DNA from: Euryarchaeota archaeon UBA36
Lineage (GTDB): Archaea > Thermoplasmatota > Poseidoniia > Poseidoniales > Thalassarchaeaceae
Direction: 5' to 3'
Length of the DNA: 6,166 nucleotides
Assembly: GCA_002496485.1 (NCBI GenBank)
Contig: DAJW01000100.1
Span: 1-6,166 of the forward strand
The notes beneath the pieces were generated by a model. That model did no database searches and was not told the DNA's origin. It saw nothing but the letters and a program-made list of their open reading frames with translations. Each line of letters starts with the position of its first letter. Position 1 is the stretch's first letter. The translations under genes were made by a program, and so were the position numbers. Shown here piece after piece: positions 1 to 5,534 of this stretch.

Positions 1-1712
1 TCTAATTCAATAATTCGCTCTTCCCCTAACTCAATATATACATCATTAGGTAAACCGGTAATATCTGGTGGATCATTTACTGGATTGATAATTACCGTGA
101 ATTCACCTTCCCAATAATTCTGCATTTCATCATATACCTTAATGACTATTTTTGAATTTCCATGGGCATTAGTTGTTGGACTAATTATAATATTATTATC
201 TTCCCCATAAGCCGTAACTATATCCGGACTTTGACTTACTGCTTCAACAATTAAAGAACTTTCATTGGTGAAATCATCTACGCACATGCCTTCTACTGAA
301 ATCATTTTACCACCTTCATCCTCATTAAGATTAATATTATCAAAACTTAAACAGGTTGGATTATAATCCCATTCAATTTCAAAACCGCCAGAAATTTTGA
401 TTGAATCTATGTGTACCACTGTTCTTTCTGCGGTTCCATTAGATGCCCACTGGAATCTTGACGCAATCCCGAATTCAAAAATTCCTCCCGATTCGGGCAG
501 GTGTTCACCTATTGGAATATCAATTAATATGTCTCCCTTTTCCAGTGATTTTTGATAAATTAATTCATCACCAACCGCAAATCTAAGATAACTTGAATTC
601 TGAAATAATCCGTCCACGTTTCCAGTAATCCTGCCAGTTATTATCAATCTAGGATCGTTAATATCTATCTTTAATCCATAGATACAGCCCGAATATAATT
701 CAACTTTAATTTTAATTAAATCAGAATTAGAGCCTATTAATTCCCCATTATCTATGGGCCTGTACATACCTTGATTATTTTCAGATAACACCCCAATAGA
801 AAAATTTCCATCACCCTTTATGTGTATCCTTCCAAATGACTGTTCTGCAGGTTTAATTGCCTCAATTTCCCAAAATCCAGTACTGGAGATATTTTCTTGC
901 TTCAATCCACATGAATCGAAAATCAATCCAGTAGTAACCCCCTCATATGGATTAAAGTTAATCACTGGTGAGTTATCAATTGTAGTCAGATGCTCCGCCT
1001 TGATATTCTCAAATGAGAACCAAGGCTGATGAAAATTGACTTTGATTCCTACTGCATCCACTCTTACTTCACTGTCATCAATTCCACCATCCGATACATA
1101 ATCTACTGTTACCAACGTTTGACCGATTTTCTCCCAATCCCATTCGATTAGATCATCAATCGGGATAGTTAGTGGATTTATCATCCTATTAATTCCCGTC
1201 AATGTTCCATAATAGGTTACTAATAGCCTGTCTGGACCATGATTCTGTAGTAATATATTTACTTCATCAGTATGTAACTGATCCGGAATAGAAAAGTGTA
1301 GAACCAGTGAAACATTTTCAATTTCTAGATATTCCATATTTGTAACCTGAAAGCCACCTAAGCTAATCTCAGGCCCATTTGATGATGAGAAAATTTCATC
1401 TGGCTCATCTAATGCAGAAATTGATCCAGTTGAGCTGGAGCTGGCCCAGATAGTAACTTCTTCAAAGTTATCTGGTCGATCATGAGTAAAAGACAGCTCA
1501 TTATCAGCAACAATTCCCCTCGTATATTCTGCAATGTTATCTGAGAAGCCGGATGTAGAAGTGATTTTCCATTCATTTTCATCTGTAAATTCTCCCGCAT
1601 CGAATATATCTACCCATCTTGTAGAAATTACGGAATCCGCAGAAATCACCGATGGTGTTGATATGAAAAGAAGTAAAACTACTCCCAAACTTACACTCCA
1701 ACGCTCATTCAT
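1..1712 (-). CDS. Large secreted/surface protein with signal peptide and cadherin-like (PVNDPP) repeat; 3' end outside window
   Basis: An uninterrupted minus-strand frame runs from an ATG at 1712 to base 1, giving 570 residues with no stop, so the C-terminus is missing. Residues 1-25 form a signal peptide: a short polar start (MNERW), a hydrophobic core (SLGVVLLLFISTP) and a likely cleavage site near VISA/D. Residues about 26-450 are acidic, rich in beta-formers, and match no family I can name. Residues about 455-549 form one Ig/cadherin-like repeat, opening with NINLNEDEGG and closing with VIINPVNDPP. A second repeat begins at once (ITGLPNDVYIELGEE). This layout is known from extracellular adhesion or surface proteins with tandem repeats of about 95 residues, so more repeats probably follow. 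Four cysteines (SCGLK, SGCIYG, NPTC, GMCVDD) could form disulfides outside the cell. No Shine-Dalgarno precedes the ATG. It is transcribed away from tRNA-His. Secretion is well supported; the exact function is unknown. Confidence 0.85.
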   Translation of the reverse strand, partial: MNERWSVSLGVVLLLFISTPSVISADSVISTRWVDIFDAGEFTDENEWKITSTSGFSDNIAEYTRGIVADNELSFTHDRPDNFEEVTIWASSSSTGSISALDEPDEIFSSSNGPEISLGGFQVTNMEYLEIENVSLVLHFSIPDQLHTDEVNILLQNHGPDRLLVTYYGTLTGINRMINPLTIPIDDLIEWDWEKIGQTLVTVDYVSDGGIDDSEVRVDAVGIKVNFHQPWFSFENIKAEHLTTIDNSPVINFNPYEGVTTGLIFDSCGLKQENISSTGFWEIEAIKPAEQSFGRIHIKGDGNFSIGVLSENNQGMYRPIDNGELIGSNSDLIKIKVELYSGCIYGLKIDINDPRLIITGRITGNVDGLFQNSSYLRFAVGDELIYQKSLEKGDILIDIPIGEHLPESGGIFEFGIASRFQWASNGTAERTVVHIDSIKISGGFEIEWDYNPTCLSFDNINLNEDEGGKMISVEGMCVDDFTNESSLIVEAVSQSPDIVTAYGEDNNIIISPTTNAHGNSKIVIKVYDEMQNYWEGEFTVIINPVNDPPDITGLPNDVYIELGEERIIEL

Positions 1713-1762
1713 ACTATTAACGAAACAGATCTGGACTTGAAGTAGTTGGTGTATTGTTTTAG

Positions 1763-1772
1763 TTATATTTTA
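1763..1772. promoter_or_regulatory. Candidate archaeal TATA element in the divergent intergenic gap
   Basis: The 103-bp gap at 1713-1815 contains the AT-rich stretch TTATATTTTA, which reads TAAAATATAA on the minus strand. It lies about 50-60 bp upstream of the surface-protein ATG and about 45-50 bp upstream of the tRNA. With the usual archaeal TATA-to-start distance of about 25 bp, it could serve a short leader in either direction. It is the only strong TATA-like stretch I see in the gap. I could not identify a convincing BRE, so this rests on composition and position only. Confidence 0.35.
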
Positions 1773-1815
1773 CATAATTGTTGAAATAGATGCCGACTCA
1801 CGCCTAGATAAGAAT

Positions 1816-1891
1816 GGCTGTGATGGTGTAGCGGTTAGCACGGTGGGTTGTGGTCCCGCCGGCCCGGGTTCAAGTCCCGGTCACGGCCCCA
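1816..1891 (+). tRNA. tRNA-His (anticodon GTG), with encoded G-1 and CCA
   Basis: A full cloverleaf can be folded. The acceptor stem pairs GCTGTGA (1817-1823) with TCACGGC (1881-1887), including one T:G pair. The anticodon stem GTGGG/CCCGC encloses the loop TTGTGGT, giving anticodon GTG at 1850-1852, which reads CAC/CAU. The T-arm is CCGGG-TTCAAGT-CCCGG (1864-1880). The G at 1816 sits at position -1 opposite C73 at 1888, the identity element of histidine tRNAs, so G-1 appears to be templated. The following CCA (1889-1891) is also encoded. The D-arm and T-arm sequences are archaeal/eukaryal in type. No intron is present. The 3' end lies only 3 bp from the stop codon of the convergent ribA gene. 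Confidence 0.96.
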
Positions 1892-1894
1892 TAA

Positions 1895-2527
1895 TTATGT
1901 TCCCAAGTCTTCTTCACTAATTTCATGCCTCATTTTATCAGCCTTCGTGATTAAATATTCCCTATTTTCTTCCCCTATTCCGGCAATTAAGGATTTTCGG
2001 TTTTCAACAACTATTCCATATTTTGAAAGCTGCTCCACTTTATCGGGATTATTTGTCATTAAGTCAATTCTCGAGACTCCCAAACTCTTCAATATATCTG
2101 CTACAATTTCATAGTTTCTAGCATCGGCAGGGTGACCTAGGAGTAAATTTGCATCCATCGTGTCTACTCCTTGATCTTGTAAGTTATATGCCTGGATTTT
2201 AGCTCTTAGACCAATTCCCCTGCCTTCTTGCCTAAGATAGACAATGACTCCCCATCCTACGTCTTGAATAGTTTTCATTGCTTCATCAAGTTGAGGTCCA
2301 CAATCGCACCTTAAGCTACTAAATGAATCTCCTGTCAAACATTCTGAGTGAACTCTAACTAATACTGGATCCGGGCCATCCATATCACCTAAAACAAGAG
2401 CAACATGATCTAGTTCCGTTTTGACTTCATGAAATACTCTAATTTTAAACTCACCAAATTTAGTTGGTAATCTAGCTTCGGCTGGAACATCATCAGATTC
2501 TATCAGTGGTGGAATACTCACACTCAC
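1895..2527 (-). CDS. ribA: GTP cyclohydrolase II (riboflavin biosynthesis)
   Basis: This 210-residue cytosolic enzyme should convert GTP to 2,5-diamino-6-ribosylamino-4(3H)-pyrimidinone 5'-phosphate, formate and pyrophosphate, the first step of riboflavin synthesis. The zinc motif is intact: HSECLTGDSF then LRCDCG, giving Cys63, Cys74 and Cys76 with the family spacing C-x10-C-x-C. YLRQEGRGIGL (about 97-107) binds the nucleotide. Tyr114 in KIQAYNLQDQG and Arg137 in ADARNY match E. coli RibA Tyr105 and Arg128 with a constant offset of nine. LMTNNPDKVE (156-165) is also conserved. Length suits a stand-alone RibA; there is no fused DHBP synthase (RibB) domain. The start is a GTG at 2527 just after GGG; a second GTG lies two codons in. 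It follows the TusA-like gene by 11 bp and is the last gene of the minus-strand series. Many archaea use the unrelated GTP cyclohydrolase III (ArfA) instead, so a bacterial origin is possible. Confidence 0.96.
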   Translation of the reverse strand: MSVSIPPLIESDDVPAEARLPTKFGEFKIRVFHEVKTELDHVALVLGDMDGPDPVLVRVHSECLTGDSFSSLRCDCGPQLDEAMKTIQDVGWGVIVYLRQEGRGIGLRAKIQAYNLQDQGVDTMDANLLLGHPADARNYEIVADILKSLGVSRIDLMTNNPDKVEQLSKYGIVVENRKSLIAGIGEENREYLITKADKMRHEISEEDLGT

Positions 2528-2538
2528 CCCAACACATG

Positions 2539-2811
2539 TTAGCTTTGAATTCTAGTATCTCGTTGATTACATATTGTGAATTTATATTCCCCTGATAATT
2601 CCTCTATTCTAACTAATTCTACTCCCATCCTATCGCAAAGTGCAGGTATATCATGAACCGTTTCCGGATCATCACAAATTACCTCTAATATATCTCCAAC
2701 ATCAGAGTTTTCTAAAGCTCTTCTAGTTTCATGGACGGGAATGGGGCATAGGAAACCAACTAGATAAATTGTTTTTTTTCCCATTTTTTCACTCTGTGAT
2801 TTACTATTCAT
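2539..2811 (-). CDS. TusA-family sulfur-carrier protein (SirA-like)
   Basis: This is a small TusA/SirA/YedF-fold protein. Relative to an ATG at 2823, the hallmark motif is GFLCPIPV with the persulfide-accepting cysteine at residue 26 in a CPxP turn. It is followed by a helix (HETRRALENS), the conserved strand and loop ILEVICDDPETVHDIPALC, and the ending GEYKFTI. Such proteins carry sulfur as a cysteine persulfide to acceptors in tRNA thiolation, molybdenum-cofactor or sulfur metabolism. Extra cysteines at 50, 63 and 85 are not part of the core motif. Three in-frame ATGs are possible: 2823, 2811 and 2784. I use 2811 because its ATGAATAG overlaps the TopIB stop codon, a layout typical of coupled translation. 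The 2784 start (MGKKTIYLVGF) would give 81 residues, the usual family length, and has a weak GTGA ribosome-binding match. The acceptor in this organism cannot be told from sequence. Confidence 0.9.
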   Translation of the reverse strand: MNSKSQSEKMGKKTIYLVGFLCPIPVHETRRALENSDVGDILEVICDDPETVHDIPALCDRMGVELVRIEELSGEYKFTICNQRDTRIQS

Positions 2812-4081
2812 CAAACTCTTCATCTTCGTGATTTCTCATATAATTTATTGCTGTATTCTCATCTTCAGACAATTCATTACCTCGATTCTTTCCACCTTTC
2901 GCCTTTTTCCATCTTTCTAGAAAAATACCATCTTCCCAGTCATCCATAAACATCGGACGAATGTAAGATGACCTACAAACAGCTCTGGTATTTCCTAAGT
3001 CTGCTGCTACAGTATCAATAATTGCGAGCATAGTTGCATTTCTCTCTTTCTCCGTCTCCCCTGGTAGCTTTTTTGCATTGGCCAATTTGGCCAATCCGTC
3101 AGTACCCTTCATGGTTCTACCCATCCAGCTAAGATAAGCTGGAAATCCGGTTTCTTCCGCCCTAATTCCTGCTTCTTCATGTAATTTTACTAACTCTTCC
3201 ATTTGATCATCATTAACCTCAGAAACCATTGCAAGTCTAGCTGCTGTTTTCCATGAAGCCGCCCAGGTTCTGAAATCTTTTGCTGTATATCTATGTTGCA
3301 TATGCTTCTCTAAGTAATTATTTATGTGTTCAGCTTTAATATCATAATACTTACCATTTTCATCCATATAACTGAATAAATCATCCTTTTTTCCCTTTCC
3401 ACCCATTTTTCTTGATTCTTGAATCAATCTAGATAATTCATCATCCTTGATCAATAATTTCCACTCTTTTCCCGATTTTCCAGTGAAGTTTAGTACAGCA
3501 TCAATTTCTCCCTCTAATGCCTTTTTTCCTTCCCATAGCTCAACATGACCTTTCTGAATAGTGGTGAGTCCATATGATTCATTTTCTTGAGCATACTGAT
3601 CGGATCCAACCCTAATGTGGTAACGATCTATTAGTTTTACAATAATAGCTGCAACTTTGTCTCTATTCATTTTTTCATCTTTCAAATTCTCTTCCACTTC
3701 CCAACGCAGTACATTTAATGCAATTGCAAATTCATCTACATTCATATATTTAAGCCTAGACTTGTATTTATTCCAAGTTGGATGATATTTGTACTGCAAC
3801 CTACCATTAGAGTCCTTTCCAGTAGCTTGAATATGTCCATTTTCATCTTCACAGAACCATACATCAGTCCATGCAGGTGGTACTGCTAATGAATTTAGGA
3901 ATGCAATTCTTTTTTCATCACTAATTTCCTTACCGCTAGACAAATAATACTTCCAAGAAATCGCAGTTTTTTTACCATCTTCAGTTTCTACTTCAACCTT
4001 CTCTCTAGTTATGCCCGGAGCATGCCTATCACTCATTACTAGCCCCGCATCTTTCGCTACCTGCTCAGAATCCGTTTTCAT
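2804..4081 (-). CDS. DNA topoisomerase IB (bacterial/poxvirus type)
   Basis: Type IB topoisomerases relax positive and negative supercoils by transient 3'-phosphotyrosyl cleavage of one strand, without ATP. Numbering from the TTG at 4126, the N-terminal DNA-clamp part (about 30-125) carries HAPGITRE, LAVPPAWTDVWFC and HIQATGKDSNGRLQYKYHP, all hallmarks of the bacterial branch. The catalytic set is complete: Arg172 (HIRVGSDQYAQENESYGLTT), Lys217 (FTGKSGKEW), Arg286 (AKDFRTWAAS), Asn379 (DLGNTRAVC) and Tyr388 (RSSYIRP). Asn in place of His at the fourth position is also found in bacterial members such as that of Deinococcus. About 50 extra residues lie between Arg286 and Asn379. The C-terminus adds an acidic tail. 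I prefer the ATG at 4081 (MKTDSEQ, 425 residues); a TTG at 4126 directly abutting the MscS stop would give 440. It lies between the mscS-like and tusA-like genes and overlaps the latter by a few bases. Confidence 0.95.
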   Translation of the reverse strand: MKTDSEQVAKDAGLVMSDRHAPGITREKVEVETEDGKKTAISWKYYLSSGKEISDEKRIAFLNSLAVPPAWTDVWFCEDENGHIQATGKDSNGRLQYKYHPTWNKYKSRLKYMNVDEFAIALNVLRWEVEENLKDEKMNRDKVAAIIVKLIDRYHIRVGSDQYAQENESYGLTTIQKGHVELWEGKKALEGEIDAVLNFTGKSGKEWKLLIKDDELSRLIQESRKMGGKGKKDDLFSYMDENGKYYDIKAEHINNYLEKHMQHRYTAKDFRTWAASWKTAARLAMVSEVNDDQMEELVKLHEEAGIRAEETGFPAYLSWMGRTMKGTDGLAKLANAKKLPGETEKERNATMLAIIDTVAADLGNTRAVCRSSYIRPMFMDDWEDGIFLERWKKAKGGKNRGNELSEDENTAINYMRNHEDEEFDE

Positions 4082-4126
4082 ATTTGGTTGGCGTTGCAAC
4101 AAGCTTGAAAGGTTTCTTATTTCCAA

Positions 4127-5491
4127 TCACTCTGAGAATTGTGCTAGAAGATTTTCCAATGCTCTAATATCGGCCTCAAGGTCTTCCCTATCTGCTCTTT
4201 TCAACTCACCTTCTGCCAACTGGGCTTGTAGTTCTTCCAACTCTACTCTAGCCGTTTCTCTCTCTTCCTTCATGTCCGCTTCATCCCTTAGCATCTTAAT
4301 TCTTGAGACATGTTGCCTGGTCGATTTTCTCCTTTTCAAACTCTCACCCCTTTCGCCTTCAGGGAATGGGGAAGGCTTTCTGGGGAGTTCTACAGCTACT
4401 GGGTATGGTATACTGATTGCCTCTCTCTCAAATGTATTGTCAATTTCTCTCAATAACCAATCAGTTGCCAAGAATTCTTCGCCATAGTCACTAATCCAAG
4501 CATACAATCTGTAAATTTTAGCCCAGTCTCCTAACTCCCTTAGTAATACTCGTGGTGGTGGATCCGTCTCTACATTAGGACATTTCTTAGCTACATCAAG
4601 GATGACTTGTTTCACATGTGCCGATTTTTCTTCATAATCTACGCCGATGTCAAGAGTTAATGCAATCCTAGTCTTGATGCCGTCTCCACCACCTCTGGCA
4701 TAGTTAGTGATTGTAGATGCAACCAACGTGTTATTAGGAATTACAACCAATTGCTCCTGCAAAGTCAAAACTTTGGTCGATAAAATCCCTAATGACATCA
4801 CAGTTCCAGTGACATTATCAACTGTAATCCTGTCTCCCACTTCAAATGGCTGATCAACAGCCAACATAAATGAATTTAGCATGTTTCCGAGAGTTTGCTG
4901 AACTGCTAAACCTATAATTAGAGAAAATACTGCTAATGATGCTAAAAGGCCTAATAATTCGATTCCAACTTCATCTAGTGCAAGATAAATGCCTATGAAC
5001 CAAACAGTACTCCGTGCAGTAATTACTACCAGGGGATTTCCACCAGTTACTGTAACTGATTTATTGGTATTGTATCTCTCCATTGCTGCGGGAACAATAT
5101 TCTTTATTGCAACACTAATAAGCGAAACAGATAAGATAATGTATGTCGCATTGAAATATCCAGATGTAGCAGCATAGATTTCATTATTAGCTCCAAGTGT
5201 CCATCTCATCGTAATTTCTAGACCCGCCACTAAAACAAAGATGTACATTCTATTGGATATTGGAACAATTATATTATTGTCCCATTCAGCTTCTGTCCTC
5301 CTCACAACTCTCCAAGCAAGCTTTACCAGAACATATCTAGTGAAGAATAAACCAACTAAAGTAATTAGAACGGAAACAATGATTTTTGCAATTTCTTCAC
5401 TCCAATCTGAAATTAAATCAACACCAGCTAAGATATCGACAAGGGGTTGAATGACATCTAACATTGGATCTTCAGCCACATCAACACCCAA
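4127..5491 (-). CDS. MscS-family mechanosensitive ion channel with C-terminal coiled-coil tail
   Basis: This integral membrane channel should open under membrane tension and release solutes on hypo-osmotic shock. Of 454 residues, hydrophobic segments lie at about 34-56, 78-96, 113-132, 155-173 and 177-204; the last is the pore-lining TM3 (SLAVFSLIIGLAVQQTLGNM). The beta domain follows with the family signature DQPFEVGDRI, TGTVMSLGILSTKV and VVIPNNTLVASTITNYARG (about 213-267). The alpha/beta vestibule region then ends at ISIPYPVAVELP (about 360-370), like the ISFPYP end of E. coli MscS. E. coli MscS has 286 residues, so this protein has extra N-terminal helices and about 85 extra C-terminal residues. 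The tail is a basic linker followed by a charged heptad-like coiled coil (about 395-454). The start is uncertain: TTG at 5491 (used here), GTG at 5479 or ATG at 5464; an in-frame stop lies just upstream. It abuts the topoisomerase gene. Confidence 0.93.
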   Translation of the reverse strand: MGVDVAEDPMLDVIQPLVDILAGVDLISDWSEEIAKIIVSVLITLVGLFFTRYVLVKLAWRVVRRTEAEWDNNIIVPISNRMYIFVLVAGLEITMRWTLGANNEIYAATSGYFNATYIILSVSLISVAIKNIVPAAMERYNTNKSVTVTGGNPLVVITARSTVWFIGIYLALDEVGIELLGLLASLAVFSLIIGLAVQQTLGNMLNSFMLAVDQPFEVGDRITVDNVTGTVMSLGILSTKVLTLQEQLVVIPNNTLVASTITNYARGGGDGIKTRIALTLDIGVDYEEKSAHVKQVILDVAKKCPNVETDPPPRVLLRELGDWAKIYRLYAWISDYGEEFLATDWLLREIDNTFEREAISIPYPVAVELPRKPSPFPEGERGESLKRRKSTRQHVSRIKMLRDEADMKEERETARVELEELQAQLAEGELKRADREDLEADIRALENLLAQFSE

Positions 5492-5534
5492 CCTTCGCGA
5501 ACATCAATCCTTTCAAATGGTTATCGTATGATTT

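Noticed and set aside
820..1740. Several short frames of 60-70 codons on both strands
   Set aside because: The continuous 570-codon minus-strand frame with signal peptide and repeat motif explains this region; the short ones are chance shadows.
1848..2114. Plus-strand frame of 88 codons starting inside the tRNA
   Set aside because: It begins within the anticodon arm of tRNA-His and then runs antisense to ribA.
2804..4126. Possible tyrosine recombinase/integrase, since the catalytic set R-K-R-H/N-Y is shared
   Set aside because: The N-terminal PPAWTDVW and GRLQYKYHP motifs and the FTGKSGKE lysine motif are specific to topoisomerase IB; no att site, tRNA-anchored repeat or mobile gene accompanies it.
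4011..4487. Plus-strand open frame of 158 codons opposite the TopIB/MscS junction
   Set aside because: It lies wholly antisense to two genes with strong family motifs, has Ser/Leu-rich shadow composition and no recognisable domain.
5481..5504. Seven-codon minus-strand mini-frame (MFAKVGC) overlapping the MscS start, preceded by AAAGGATTG
   Set aside because: Such a short frame is expected by chance; it may only reflect uncertainty about the true MscS start. Without conservation data it does not support an upstream regulatory peptide.
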